NCBI GenBank assembly: GCA_015069205.1
Contig: SVIZ01000009.1
Span: forward strand, 1 to 64,000
Length of the DNA stretch: 64,000 bases
Source: Oscillospiraceae bacterium
GTDB lineage: Bacteria; Bacillota; Clostridia; Saccharofermentanales; Saccharofermentanaceae
Direction of reading: 5' to 3'
How positions within the stretch are numbered: position 1 is the stretch's first letter; each line of letters begins with the position of its first letter. The notes under the pieces were generated by a model. The model was not told the DNA's origin. It was given only the letters and a program-made list of their open reading frames with translations, and did no database searches. The position numbers and the translations under genes are program-made. Positions 1 to 8,932 of the stretch are shown one piece after another.

Positions 1-54
1 GTTGCTGCTGTACACATCTTCATCTTCTCCTGTTTCTATAAATGCCGACACCAT
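1..54 (-). CDS. Possible 5' end of a gene running off the left edge
   Basis: An open frame starts with ATG at 54 on the minus strand, just downstream of the RNA methyltransferase stop, and reads 18 codons (MVSAFIETGEDED...) to the window edge. The upstream sequence has only a weak purine stretch (GGAAG) right next to the ATG, so the start is uncertain. No product can be named from so few residues. If real, it would be the next gene after the methyltransferase. Confidence 0.25.
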   Translation of the reverse strand, partial: MVSAFIETGEDEDVYSSN

Positions 55-81
55 CTTCCAGTTCAAACACTCTTGTCAGCT

Positions 82-1467
82 TTATGTATTTTTCCTTAAC
101 ATCAATACTACGCACTCCACATGTGCCGCATTCGGGAAAAGATCTGCAGGAGTTACTTCCCGGATCTCATATTCTCTTGCCAGCATCTTGAGATCTCTTG
201 CAAGCGTGGCCGGATTACATGAGATGTAACAAACGGAAGGTGCGCCGAGCTCCATGATCTTCTTGACCACGCCGATGTCGAGACCTTTTCTGGGCGGGTC
301 GACGATAACACAGTCCGGGGCCTTGATCTTTCCGCTCTTTATCAGCGAACCAAAGTCCGCTTTAAGAACGTCTTTGCAAATGAATTCGCACTCGGAGGCT
401 TCGTCCTGCGAAAGCGCAAGAGAGCGGTTTATCTTCGCTGATGCGACTGCTTCAGGTACTACTTCGATACCGAAAAGGCTCTGTCCCTTTTTCTTTACCG
501 CAAGACCCAATGTGCCGCATCCGCAGTAAAGATCGTAGATAACGGATGCTCCGCCACATGCTTCGGATGCTTTGTTTGCAAGCTTTTCGGCCTGGCTTGT
601 GTTTACCTGGAAGAACGATCCGGCCTTGATCCTGAACTTTCTGCCGCAGAAGATCTCGTCGTAGTAATCGACGCCTTCGATTATGGTCCTTACGCCGGTC
701 CTGGTTCTTTTCGAGACCTTGTTGGGACTGATCCTGAGAAGAAGGCCGTTGAGATTAAAGCCGTCCTTTTCGCATGTTTTGCGGACTGCATCGTTAAGGC
801 CCGTTGAAGCTATATACTGCTTCGCGTCCCTGATAACGACTTCGTGGGTCTGGCTAGATGAACTCGTAAGCTCAGCAAGGATCTCATTGGTCCTCAGAGA
901 CCCTCTCAATACCAGACCGTCGAAAAGCCTGGTCGGCGCGCGCCCGAAGACCTCTTCCACGGTATCTTTTATCTTGCCGAAGATCTCATATTCGATGAGC
1001 TTACCGTCGTAACTTCCTATCTCATCTGATTTGGCTACGATCAGGCCTATCCTGCCGTCCCTTATCGCGTACTGCATGTGGTTTCTGTATCTTGAAGGAT
1101 CGTCAGAAGCCAGGATGGGCTTCATGACACCGTCGACAAAGGCTGGATCAAAGCCTCCGATCCTTATCAGGCAGTCACGTACACGGGTCTGCTTGATCTT
1201 AAGTTGCGCTTCGTAGGAAAGGCACGCGAAAGGCAGTCCGCCGGACACTTCATCTGAAGGAACAAAGGGCGAGATCCTGTCGGGAGAAGCCTTGATGAGC
1301 TCTATAACTCCGGCCACGGCGTATTTGGATGTCTCGGATTCGATCTGAACCGTGCAGACCTCGCCCGGGAATACTCCTGGAACAAAACAGGTCTTGCCGG
1401 AAGGCAGGTTTCCTATGCCCTGTCCTTCGCTGCCAACGGCCGTAATCGTAAGCTCTGTGACCTCCAA
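82..1467 (-). CDS. TrmA/RlmCD-type RNA uracil-5 methyltransferase
   Basis: A 461-residue SAM-dependent methyltransferase that would form 5-methyluridine in rRNA or tRNA. An N-terminal TRAM-like beta domain (about 1-60) is followed by the class I methyltransferase core. The core has a SAM loop (DLYCGCGTLGLAV), the VIVDPPRKGLD motif near 387 and the catalytic cysteine in YISCNPATLARDL (about 417). The 4Fe-4S cysteines of E. coli RlmD are mostly missing; one remains in LPFACLSYEAQL. The start is TTG at 1467 with GGGAG four bases upstream. The family also includes RlmC and TrmA, so the exact target base is unknown. It is divergent from the PBP gene. Confidence 0.9.
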   Translation of the reverse strand: MEVTELTITAVGSEGQGIGNLPSGKTCFVPGVFPGEVCTVQIESETSKYAVAGVIELIKASPDRISPFVPSDEVSGGLPFACLSYEAQLKIKQTRVRDCLIRIGGFDPAFVDGVMKPILASDDPSRYRNHMQYAIRDGRIGLIVAKSDEIGSYDGKLIEYEIFGKIKDTVEEVFGRAPTRLFDGLVLRGSLRTNEILAELTSSSSQTHEVVIRDAKQYIASTGLNDAVRKTCEKDGFNLNGLLLRISPNKVSKRTRTGVRTIIEGVDYYDEIFCGRKFRIKAGSFFQVNTSQAEKLANKASEACGGASVIYDLYCGCGTLGLAVKKKGQSLFGIEVVPEAVASAKINRSLALSQDEASECEFICKDVLKADFGSLIKSGKIKAPDCVIVDPPRKGLDIGVVKKIMELGAPSVCYISCNPATLARDLKMLAREYEIREVTPADLFPNAAHVECVVLMLRKNT

Positions 1468-1576
1468 AATGCTCCCGTCCCTTCTCTTTGCCTCACAATA
1501 GTCACTTAATTATAGATGAAATCGTGGTAAAATTGTCGTTGTACTATTAAAAGAAATATAAGAGGAGATGGTAATC

Positions 1577-3916
1577 TTGCCCTCGAATGTTGATAAAAAA
1601 CAAAGATCCACAAGACCCGTAGCACCCGAGAACAGTGCTCTTGCCGACGAGCTTCGAAGCCAGCTCAAAGGCAAACCGACCAAATGCGGATTTAACAGAA
1701 GCCTCACTCACGAGATCGTCAGCTTCGTAGGCGACATCCTCAAGATCGGTATTGTTGCCGTATTGTGCCTCTTCTTCACTTTCGGCGGATTCGGCGCAGG
1801 CATGCTCTTAGGCTACGCATCCACTACAAAGCCGCTTTCCATCGGCGACCTCACATCAGCAGAAGAATCACAGACTTCATTCGTATATGACAGCGAAAAC
1901 AACGTCATCGCAAAACTCACGGGTTCCGAGAACGTTGACCGTATTTACGTATCCTACAGCGAGATCAGAAACACTTACCTTGATGACGCTATCATAGCGA
2001 TCGAGGATGAGCGTTTTCGCGAGCATTCCGGTATCGACATCAAGCGTATCGGCAGCGCGCTCATCTCGGCGATCGCAAACGGCGGTTCTGCTACTCACGG
2101 CGGTTCCACTATCACACAGCAGACGGTCAAGCTCATAAGCGGCCAGGACGAGCACTCCACTTCACGTAAGGTCCAGGAGTGGTTCTCCGCAATGCAGCTC
2201 GAGCAGAACCTTTCAAAGGACGAGATCTTGGAGCTCTATATCAACCTCGCGCCGATGGGCAACAACTATGTCGGCGTCCAGGCTGCCGCAATGAACTATT
2301 TCGGAAAGAACGCATCAGAACTTACACTCCCTGAGTGCGCTCTCATCGCAGGACTCCCCAAGAGCCCTTCTTACTACAATCCTTTGAGAGAATCAGGTAG
2401 AAGAAATGCCCAGAGAAGAATGAGAACTATCCTCGGCAAGATGTACGAACTCGGCATGATCACCGAGGAAGAGTACGAGGAAGCCCTCAACACCGAGCTT
2501 GAATTCAAGCAGAGAAGCACGGACCGCACATCAACGGTCAATTCATATTTCGTAGAGTACGCAATCTCCGAAGTAATCGGCGACATTGCCGTGCAGAGAG
2601 GCATTTCCCGAAGCCTGGCCGCATCACTCGTCTACAACAGGGGTTACCATATCTACACGACGCTTGAGCCAAGGCCCCAGGAGGTCTTAGATGACGCATT
2701 CAAAGACCGGGATCTTTTCCAGGAAGATCCGGACAGGATAGCCGACTACCCGGAAAAGCCAAACGCATCGATGGTCGTAATAAACAACGCGACGGGCGCG
2801 ATAGCGGCGATGCAGGGCGGCTATGGCGAGAAGACAATGAACCTGTCTTTGAACCGTGCGGTATCCACGCACCGTAACCCGGGTTCTTCGATCAAGCCGC
2901 TTCTCGATTACGGACCGGCATTTGAGCTCGGCCTCATCGCTCCCGGTACCGTAGTCTGGGATGAACCAAAGCATTTGGATCCTACAAGGCCTGACGTTGA
3001 CTGGCCTGTTAACTACGGCCGTACATACAGCGGAGAGATCACGATCAGAACGGCTCTCACATATTCACTCAACACGATCGCTGCAGAGCTCTGGACTGAA
3101 GTCGGAGGCGATACTGCTCTCTGGTACCTGAAGCAGGTCGGTATCGACAGAACTGCCGAAGGCGCATTCCCTTCACAGTCCGTCGGCGGCTTTACCAAGG
3201 GTATGACAACTCTCGAGATGGCTGCCGCTTATCATACATTCGCAACGGGCGGCACCTATGTCGAACCTTACGCATACACACAGGTTCTCGACTCCGAAGG
3301 CAACGTCATCGTTAAGTCCGACCCGATCAGCTACCGCGTATATTCCGAAGAAACATGCTTCTTCATCGCAGATATCCTTAAGGCAGTCGTCAACAACAAT
3401 ACTCCTTCCGACTGGGGTTCCGGCCAGATCGAGAATGAAGACGGCGAAGTCATCGACACCTGCGGCAAGACAGGTACGACATCAGATAACATCGATAAGT
3501 GGTTCTGCGGCTTCACGCCGTACTACACCGCTGCCGTATGGTACGGCTACGATAACAGACTGAGGCAGACCGAGATCCCGCAGTGCGACTGGGACAGCGC
3601 CATCAAGATCTGGGTATGGTGCATGCAGCACATCCACCTGTATCTCCCGGGTGCCTCTTTCGAAAAGCCTGACTCCATAGTTACCGAATCCATATGTTCC
3701 TCAGGCTACTATCCGACGGATGCATGCCGTGCAGCAGAAGGAAACAAGGTTTACACGGATTACTTCGTCTCAGGCAGCTACCTCTGCCCGACGGACGATA
3801 AACCCTGTCCGGTACATGTAGTGGCAACTCCTACTCCGACACCTACTCTCCCGCCTCCGGGACCGGGCCAGGATCCGAACCAGGGTCAGCAACCGGGACA
3901 GCCGGGGCCGGTATAA
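1577..3916 (+). CDS. Class A penicillin-binding protein (transglycosylase/transpeptidase)
   Basis: A bifunctional peptidoglycan synthase. It has a cytoplasmic N-terminus, one membrane anchor (about residues 55-82), a GT51 glycosyltransferase domain (IEDERFREHSG, GGSTITQQTVK) and a transpeptidase domain with SxxK (PGSSIKP), SxN (SLNTIA) and KTGTT motifs. The C-terminus is a Pro/Gly/Gln-rich tail (PTPTPTLPPPGPG) probably reaching into the wall. The ORF track starts at ATG 1568, but AGAGGAG at 1561-1567 touches that ATG. TTG at 1577 lies 9 bases from the Shine-Dalgarno and is the better start, giving 779 residues. It is close to PBP1A of other Firmicutes; which PBP it replaces cannot be told. 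Confidence 0.93.
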   Translation: MPSNVDKKQRSTRPVAPENSALADELRSQLKGKPTKCGFNRSLTHEIVSFVGDILKIGIVAVLCLFFTFGGFGAGMLLGYASTTKPLSIGDLTSAEESQTSFVYDSENNVIAKLTGSENVDRIYVSYSEIRNTYLDDAIIAIEDERFREHSGIDIKRIGSALISAIANGGSATHGGSTITQQTVKLISGQDEHSTSRKVQEWFSAMQLEQNLSKDEILELYINLAPMGNNYVGVQAAAMNYFGKNASELTLPECALIAGLPKSPSYYNPLRESGRRNAQRRMRTILGKMYELGMITEEEYEEALNTELEFKQRSTDRTSTVNSYFVEYAISEVIGDIAVQRGISRSLAASLVYNRGYHIYTTLEPRPQEVLDDAFKDRDLFQEDPDRIADYPEKPNASMVVINNATGAIAAMQGGYGEKTMNLSLNRAVSTHRNPGSSIKPLLDYGPAFELGLIAPGTVVWDEPKHLDPTRPDVDWPVNYGRTYSGEITIRTALTYSLNTIAAELWTEVGGDTALWYLKQVGIDRTAEGAFPSQSVGGFTKGMTTLEMAAAYHTFATGGTYVEPYAYTQVLDSEGNVIVKSDPISYRVYSEETCFFIADILKAVVNNNTPSDWGSGQIENEDGEVIDTCGKTGTTSDNIDKWFCGFTPYYTAAVWYGYDNRLRQTEIPQCDWDSAIKIWVWCMQHIHLYLPGASFEKPDSIVTESICSSGYYPTDACRAAEGNKVYTDYFVSGSYLCPTDDKPCPVHVVATPTPTPTLPPPGPGQDPNQGQQPGQPGPV

Positions 3917-3990
3917 ATCTTTCCTTGCATTTTATTAAGCAAGAGTTTATTCTTGTTTGGTCTGATTATTAGAAGATAAGGAGAATTACT

Positions 3991-4809
3991 TTGAGCAAAT
4001 ACAGCGGATCACGTACACCGGTCAACTTTGCGAAAAGAATAGTCGTTAAAGTCGGTACGTCGACTCTCACATACGACAACGGCAAAATGAACCTCGGCAA
4101 CATCGACAAGCTCTGTCGTTCCATCTCCGATCTTATGAACCGCGGCAAGGAAGTCCTCCTTGTAAGCTCCGGCGCCATCGGTGTCGGCATCGGCTACCTT
4201 GACCTCAAGGAACGCCCGACCACAACACGTGAGAAGCAGGCCATCGCTTCCGTTGGCCAGTGCGAGCTCATGAATGCTTACGCAAGAAGCTTTTCCGAGT
4301 ATTCTTACCGCTGCGGCCAGATCCTCCTCACAAAGGACGGCATCACAGACAAACTCACAAGAGCTAACGTTACAAACACCATCGAGACTCTGCTCGAGAT
4401 GCGTATAATCCCCGTCATCAACGAGAACGACTCCGTATCCACAACGGAGATCATGCATAACGGCACATTCGGCGATAACGACACTCTTTCAGCTGACGTT
4501 GCAGTCCTCGCAAATGCCGACCTGCTCGTTATCCTCTCAGACGTTGACGGTCTTTACGATTCCAACCCGCGCGAGAACCCTAACGCCGTACGTATTTCCT
4601 ACGTTGATAAGGTAACTGAAGACATGCTCGACTTCACAGCAGGCAAGGGTTCCTGGCTCGGCACAGGCGGCATGGCCACAAAGATCACAGCCATGAGCAA
4701 GGTCACTGAGAACGGCATCATGGGCGTCATCGCTGACGGTTCATCAGTCCAGACACTCGAGAAGATCATCGATCAGGACGACGTCGGCACATTCTTCGCA
4801 GCACAGTAA
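3991..4809 (+). CDS. proB: Glutamate 5-kinase ProB, PUA-less form
   Basis: First enzyme of proline synthesis, phosphorylating L-glutamate to gamma-glutamyl phosphate in the cytoplasm. The 272 residues form one amino-acid-kinase domain: KRIVVKVGTSTL nucleotide loop, VSSGAIGVG, INENDSVS and TFGDNDTLSA substrate motifs, and GTGGMATK near the C-terminus. The C-terminal PUA domain of the 367-residue E. coli enzyme is absent, as in many Firmicutes. The start is TTG at 3991, with AAGGAG (3979-3984) at proper distance. proC follows after a hairpin. proA is not in the window. Confidence 0.95.
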   Translation: MSKYSGSRTPVNFAKRIVVKVGTSTLTYDNGKMNLGNIDKLCRSISDLMNRGKEVLLVSSGAIGVGIGYLDLKERPTTTREKQAIASVGQCELMNAYARSFSEYSYRCGQILLTKDGITDKLTRANVTNTIETLLEMRIIPVINENDSVSTTEIMHNGTFGDNDTLSADVAVLANADLLVILSDVDGLYDSNPRENPNAVRISYVDKVTEDMLDFTAGKGSWLGTGGMATKITAMSKVTENGIMGVIADGSSVQTLEKIIDQDDVGTFFAAQ

Positions 4810-4842
4810 AAACCTTGTAAATACGGCATTTAACACTGTTAA

Positions 4843-4863
4843 ACCCGCTTTTCCGAAGCGGGT
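4843..4863 (+). terminator. Hairpin between proB and proC
   Basis: ACCCGCTT-TTCCG-AAGCGGGT forms a perfect 8-bp stem with a 5-base loop, followed by ATTATATT rather than a clean T tract. It is probably a weak or partial terminator, or a processing stem, between proB and proC. Confidence 0.6.
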
Positions 4864-4907
4864 ATTATATTAGAATAACAACAGTTCCACAAAAGGAGGA
4901 CGAAGTC

Positions 4908-5717
4908 ATGAAGATCGGGATAATAGGTTACGGAAGCATGGGCAAGATGCTGCTTTGGAAGTTCTCCGGTAATGCCGGCATCGCCAAAGACGACCTTCTG
5001 GTCGCAAACAGGACTCCGGAAAAGCTTTCCGAAGCTAAGTGCATAGCCACCATCTGCGACAATACCACGCTCGCAGGTACCGCAGACATCGTTTTCGTAT
5101 GCGTGCGCCCTTCTGACATGAAGACAGTCCTGTCTGAGATCAGTTCTTCTCTTAAGGATGATGCGCTTCTCGTGACACTTAACGGCAGCATTACTTTCGA
5201 CATGATCGCCAAGCTCGTAAATTGCAGGACTGCCAAAGTCATCCCCAGTCTCACAGCCGAGATCGACCGCTCACAGACGATCGTCTGCTATAACAGCCTC
5301 GTTACAGATGAAGATAAAACCCTGCTTTCAGGCTTGCTCTCTTCTTTCGGCAAAGTGATAGAACTCCCCGAAAACGAAGTCGGCATGGGCTCCGAACTCG
5401 TAAGCTGCATGCCGGGCTTCATAGCTTCTATTTTCGACGTCATCTGCAACTCTGCAGAAGGCCACACCGAGATCCCCAAAGAGCAGATCGTCAAAATGGT
5501 CCTCAACACAATGAGCGCCACCGGCGACCTGATGCTCCAAAAAGACCTGTCTTTCAACGACGTCGTAACCCGCGTCGCAACCAAAGGCGGCATCACCGAA
5601 GAAGGCACGAAAGTCATCTACGACATGTTCCCCTCTGCCGCAGACGAGATGTTCAACAAGACTCTCGAGAAGAGAAGACTGACTGCAGAAAAAGCCGCAG
5701 CATCATTTGAAAAGTAA
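4908..5717 (+). CDS. proC: Pyrroline-5-carboxylate reductase ProC
   Basis: Last step of proline synthesis, NAD(P)H reduction of pyrroline-5-carboxylate. The 269 residues begin with a Rossmann fold (MKIGIIGYGSMGKML). The family pattern follows: a VFVCVRPSDM strand, PSLTAEI where many ProCs have MPN, and a C-terminal helical domain with GMGSELVSCMPG and TRVATKGGITEEG. The latter matches the substrate-binding region usually written as PGGTT. ATG 4908 follows AAAGGAGG. The stop lies 3 bases from the convergent stop of the PD-(D/E)XK-like gene, leaving no room for a terminator. Confidence 0.92.
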   Translation: MKIGIIGYGSMGKMLLWKFSGNAGIAKDDLLVANRTPEKLSEAKCIATICDNTTLAGTADIVFVCVRPSDMKTVLSEISSSLKDDALLVTLNGSITFDMIAKLVNCRTAKVIPSLTAEIDRSQTIVCYNSLVTDEDKTLLSGLLSSFGKVIELPENEVGMGSELVSCMPGFIASIFDVICNSAEGHTEIPKEQIVKMVLNTMSATGDLMLQKDLSFNDVVTRVATKGGITEEGTKVIYDMFPSAADEMFNKTLEKRRLTAEKAAASFEK

Positions 5718-5720
5718 GCC

Positions 5721-6509
5721 CTACCTGAAATGCATTTCAGTGATCCTGTCCAGCGTCCTGATATCCAGCGGCGTCATATCTGACTCGAACGTATAGAAAA
5801 GCCTGTCACCCAGCACGATGCCGGCCTCGCTATAATCATTGGCCCTTTCGACCATATTCTCTTTATAGTCAGCATCATCCATCTTTCCGCAATGCTCGTG
5901 ATACAGGATCTTCCTGTCACTCATCCTCAAAATAGTGAAGTCCGGGTGTATGATCTTGTTCCCTACCTTAAGCGGGCATTCATATCTATAAGGGATGCCT
6001 CGCGCAAAAAGTCTGTCTGCGATCATTGCCTCCGACTTCGACCTGACGCACTCGCCCTTGATGGTATAAAACTTCGGCATGCCCTTCTTGAACGGCTTGC
6101 GCTTATAGGGCGTGTTCATCCACTTCTGTGCATATTCTTCATCACAAATATTGATCGGCTTGGCATACTTCCTTTTTCCCTCTGAAAGCGCACTGTATTC
6201 GTCCTCCGCTAAGACATGCGGATATAACTTGAGCATTTTTCCGATAGCTGCCAGCTCGGTCCTCGCATCATTTAAAACCCTGCTCAGATAATCCTTTTGA
6301 ATCAGTTGTTCTATTAACTCTTTGTCATTCTGCGACAAGTATTTTTCGCTGCCATCATCACCCGCAAGATAATAATAGTAATATCCCTTCCTTGTTCTGA
6401 CATTGATCCTGCCCATAGGAAATGATTGCAGTTTCAACTCAATGTCCTCGATGCTTTTCGAGAGCAAACCATATCTGGCAATCAATTCTTTTCTGATATC
6501 AATGGCCAT
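5721..6509 (-). CDS. PD-(D/E)XK nuclease-like protein, paralogue A
   Basis: A 262-residue protein without a recognised name. The N-terminal 140 residues are helical, charged and possibly DNA-binding. The C-terminal part carries a nuclease-fold signature: VRSKSEAMIA (Glu160), HPDF (Asp190) and YHEHCG (Glu205). This resembles the E...PDF...EHxG arrangement of PD-(D/E)XK domains in some helicase-nucleases. The second copy at 27657-28439 has the same motifs with nearly the same spacing (32/15 against 30/15 residues). ATG 6509 follows AGGAGGTGATCAGTT. Its 5' side is a 440-base noncoding block with inverted and tandem repeats. Nuclease activity is inferred only. Confidence 0.6.
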   Translation of the reverse strand: MAIDIRKELIARYGLLSKSIEDIELKLQSFPMGRINVRTRKGYYYYYLAGDDGSEKYLSQNDKELIEQLIQKDYLSRVLNDARTELAAIGKMLKLYPHVLAEDEYSALSEGKRKYAKPINICDEEYAQKWMNTPYKRKPFKKGMPKFYTIKGECVRSKSEAMIADRLFARGIPYRYECPLKVGNKIIHPDFTILRMSDRKILYHEHCGKMDDADYKENMVERANDYSEAGIVLGDRLFYTFESDMTPLDIRTLDRITEMHFR

Positions 6510-6582
6510 AACTGATCACCTCCTGGTTCAAGTGAATCAATTATATGACCCTGCTGCCCACGAAATCTCGTGTTTTGGAAAG

Positions 6583-6623
6583 ATTGAGACTTTGGAGGGT
6601 AAATTGAGACTGGTCTCAATTTT
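6583..6623. promoter_or_regulatory. Inverted-repeat operator-like element upstream of paralogue A
   Basis: AAATTGAGAC-TG-GTCTCAATTT (6602-6623) is a perfect 10-bp inverted repeat. A further direct copy of ATTGAGAC lies at 6583, 21 bases before the copy at 6604. This looks like a protein-binding site in the 5' region of the minus-strand gene. A TATAAT (6542-6547 on the complementary strand) lies between it and the gene, without a clear -35 box. Confidence 0.45.
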
Positions 6624-6744
6624 GAGAAATCCGGTTGACAGCTGTGTTTTTCACTTTTGGCCGATGTACATTTTTCGCGATTTTCGCCTCGAAAATTGCA
6701 CAAAATCGGCTTTTTATGCAATTTTTCGGCATTTTTTGACCAAT

Positions 6745-6866
6745 CATGTACATCACTGCGTTATCAGGCATGTACATCGCTGCGCTATCAAAAAAGCGAA
6801 AACAAGCCACAGAAGACAATTACAGCCGGCTATCAAAGCGAAAACAAGCCACAGCAAACAATCACA
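6745..6866. repeat. Two adjacent pairs of tandem repeats
   Basis: Pair one: CATGTACATC(A/G)CTGCG(T/C)TATCA at 6745-6766 and 6769-6790, period 24. Pair two: GCTATCAAA(AAA)GCGAAAACAAGCCACAG followed by similar ACAAT(T/C)ACA, starting at 6784 and 6829, period 45. The pairs overlap. A plus-strand ORF across them translates to repeated short peptides, but it has no convincing start and is probably noncoding. The whole stretch 6510-6900 holds no supported gene. Confidence 0.75.
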
Positions 6867-6900
6867 ACCGTCAGTAAACGCGAACACTCATACAAAAAAC

Positions 6901-6928
6901 AGGCCACCCCCAAATTAGAAAGTGGCCT
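6901..6928 (-). terminator. Terminator of the pot operon
   Basis: On the minus strand AGGCCAC...GTGGCCT closes a 7-bp stem and is followed by GTTTTTTG. It lies 24 bases after the potD stop, as expected for an intrinsic terminator. Confidence 0.8.
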
Positions 6929-6952
6929 GCCTGATAAGGATTTACAAAACGC

Positions 6953-8062
6953 TTACGCACTTGCTTTTACTGTGTTCCAGATCTCCGTGTATCTTTCTTC
7001 AAGAGCATCTGATGTGTAATAAACTTCCAATGAGCTGAAGACTTCCTCGTCGGGATAGTAGTACTTGTTGCCGGAAACTTCAGGGTCGAGCATGTCCTTG
7101 GCTGCTGTGTTGGGTGTTGAATAGCCTACGTATTCGCAGTTCTCAAGGGCGATGTCGGGATCGTACATGAAGTTGATGAAATCCATGGCGCCATCGTAGT
7201 TCTTGCAGTTTGTGGGAACGCACATCATGTCTACTGACCAGTTGGAGCCCTCAGGGAGAACGAACTGAAGGTCGATGTCGTTGTTGCCGAGTTCCTCAAC
7301 TCTGTCGAGCATTACGATGTGGTCGCCGGACCATGCGATGGATGCTGCGAGCTCGCCTGCTGCCATCTTGTCCTTGAGGTTATCTACGCCGTATGCGGGA
7401 TGAAGAGCGCTCTTCTGTGCAACGAGAAGATCGAGAGCCTGCTGGAGTTCTGCATCATTCATGGAGTTGATGGAATAACCATAGTAGTTAAGTGCTGTAC
7501 CGATGGACTCACGCATTGAATCGTACATGCCGATCGAGAGGCCGCTGTCTGTGTTGAAGAGAACGTCCCAGATAACTGCAGGGTCTGTTGTGCCTTCGGG
7601 AAGTGTTACCTTGTTGGCATCGTAAACGAGACCTACCGTGCAGTAGAGATAAGGTACTGCGTAATCGAGGACCTGGCTTGATACTTCTGCGTTGTCTGTG
7701 TATGTTACATCACGGAACATGGGGTCCATGTATTTTGTAACGTTGGGAAGCTTGTTCCAGTCGAGGGGCTGGATCCAGTCTTCTTCGATGAGACGGCATA
7801 CCATGTACTCGGAAGGGATGATTACGTCATAACCGTTTTCGAGGTTGGGGTACATTGTCTCGTTTGTCTCAAATGTTCTGTAAACTACATCGTACTGTGG
7901 ATACTTTGCTTCGAACTTTGCGATCGTATCTTCTGCGATGTACTCGCCCCAGTTGTAGATGACGAGCTGCTGTTTCTTGGAGCAGCCGCAGGACAGGATC
8001 ATGGAGCCTGCCATAACGAATGCTGTGGAAGAAGCAATTACTTTCCTTACGTTCTTGTTCAT
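6953..8062 (-). CDS. potD: Polyamine ABC transporter substrate-binding lipoprotein PotD
   Basis: Membrane-anchored receptor that captures spermidine/putrescine for PotABC. It has a signal peptide and lipobox ending ILSC (Cys25 counted from the chosen start). The mature PotD fold follows: VIYNWGEYIAEDTIAKF, YDVIIPSEYM, IAWSGDHIVM and FINFMYDPDIALENCEYVGY. The track start at 8086 is 8 codons too early. ATG 8062 has AAGGAG 9 bases upstream and leaves a 369-residue protein. It is the last gene of the operon, separated from potC by about 78 bases with a small stem, which could give it a separate mRNA level. Confidence 0.92.
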   Translation of the reverse strand: MNKNVRKVIASSTAFVMAGSMILSCGCSKKQQLVIYNWGEYIAEDTIAKFEAKYPQYDVVYRTFETNETMYPNLENGYDVIIPSEYMVCRLIEEDWIQPLDWNKLPNVTKYMDPMFRDVTYTDNAEVSSQVLDYAVPYLYCTVGLVYDANKVTLPEGTTDPAVIWDVLFNTDSGLSIGMYDSMRESIGTALNYYGYSINSMNDAELQQALDLLVAQKSALHPAYGVDNLKDKMAAGELAASIAWSGDHIVMLDRVEELGNNDIDLQFVLPEGSNWSVDMMCVPTNCKNYDGAMDFINFMYDPDIALENCEYVGYSTPNTAAKDMLDPEVSGNKYYYPDEEVFSSLEVYYTSDALEERYTEIWNTVKASA

Positions 8063-8106
8063 TTCTTTACACTCCTTTATGCTCATTAGCTTTGTTCATA
8101 TTTTCG

Positions 8107-8125
8107 CGGGCCCATACCCTGCCCG
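8107..8125 (-). other. Small stem-loop between potC and potD
   Basis: CGGGC...GCCCG closes a 5-bp GC stem with a 9-base loop in the potC-potD gap, next to TTTTCGCGGG (8101-8110, plus strand). Intercistronic stems before a binding-protein gene often change transcript stability; that role is inferred here. Confidence 0.35.
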
Positions 8126-8140
8126 GTGAAAAGGCTTTTG

Positions 8141-8932
8141 TTATTTTTTTGCTTTCTTAAACGATGACAGATTGGACAATACCATGAGGATCAGCACTGC
8201 GCCGAACATTAGTGTCGTCAGTGCGTTCATCTTCGGATTGACACCGAGCTTTGCCATTGAGTAGATCATCATGGGCAATGTCTGGATCGAGCTGTCGACG
8301 TTGAAGTTACTGATTAGGTAATCGTCGATCGAAAGCGTGAATGTGAGAAGAGCCGAAGAGAGGATACCCGGCATGATCTCAGGAATGATAACCAGTCTTA
8401 AAGTCTGGAATCTTGTCGCGCCCAGATCCATTGCAGCTTCGGTAAGACTCTTGTCGAGCTGCTTGATCTTCGGGCTGATTGATAAGATCGCAAAAGGCAC
8501 GCAGAGTGCGATGTGCGACATGATCAAAGTGAACTCACTCTTCTGGACGCCGAGGAACGAGAACAGGAGCATGAACGAGATACCTGTAACGAGGTCAGGC
8601 ATAACGTTCGGAACGTATGTCATCGTCATGGCGAGGTTCTGAAGTTTCTTATTGAGGTATGCAAGTCCCAAAGAACTTACGACGCCGAAAGCCGTTGATG
8701 CGACAGAGGCGATCGCTGCTACCTTGAGTGTCTCAATGAGTGATTCGAGAATGCCGCTTCCGTCGGAACCTTTGAAGAGGCTCTTGTAGTTATCGAGCGT
8801 GAAGCCGCCCCAGATGAAAGACTTGGGCAGTGAGTTAAATGAGTACACGATCAGGATAACTATCGGAAGATAGATGAAGATCAGGAGCAGACCGAGGTAG
8901 ATGTCGGGTACGATCTTTTTTATAAATCTCAT
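8141..8932 (-). CDS. potC: Polyamine ABC transporter permease PotC
   Basis: Inner-membrane permease of 263 residues with about six transmembrane segments. It carries the binding-protein-dependent transport signature that docks on PotA (EAAMDLGATRFQTLRLVIIPEIMPGI). N-terminal PDIYLGLLLIFIYLPIVILIVYSF is typical of PotC. Its ATG overlaps the potB stop in ATGA, which points to translational coupling. The C-terminus is short and basic (SSFKKAKK). Confidence 0.93.
   Translation of the reverse strand: MRFIKKIVPDIYLGLLLIFIYLPIVILIVYSFNSLPKSFIWGGFTLDNYKSLFKGSDGSGILESLIETLKVAAIASVASTAFGVVSSLGLAYLNKKLQNLAMTMTYVPNVMPDLVTGISFMLLFSFLGVQKSEFTLIMSHIALCVPFAILSISPKIKQLDKSLTEAAMDLGATRFQTLRLVIIPEIMPGILSSALLTFTLSIDDYLISNFNVDSSIQTLPMMIYSMAKLGVNPKMNALTTLMFGAVLILMVLSNLSSFKKAKK

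Noticed and set aside
4009-4458. 149-codon minus-strand ORF inside proB
   Set aside because: Mirror-frame of a strongly supported gene; no Shine-Dalgarno or family motif.
6745-6866. CRISPR-like array by the pot operon
   Set aside because: Only two copies of each repeat, unequal lengths, no spacers and no cas genes.
6657-7019. Plus-strand ORF with repeated peptides (CTSLRYQ, SENKPQ)
   Set aside because: It only translates the tandem DNA repeats, runs into potD on the other strand and lacks a credible start.
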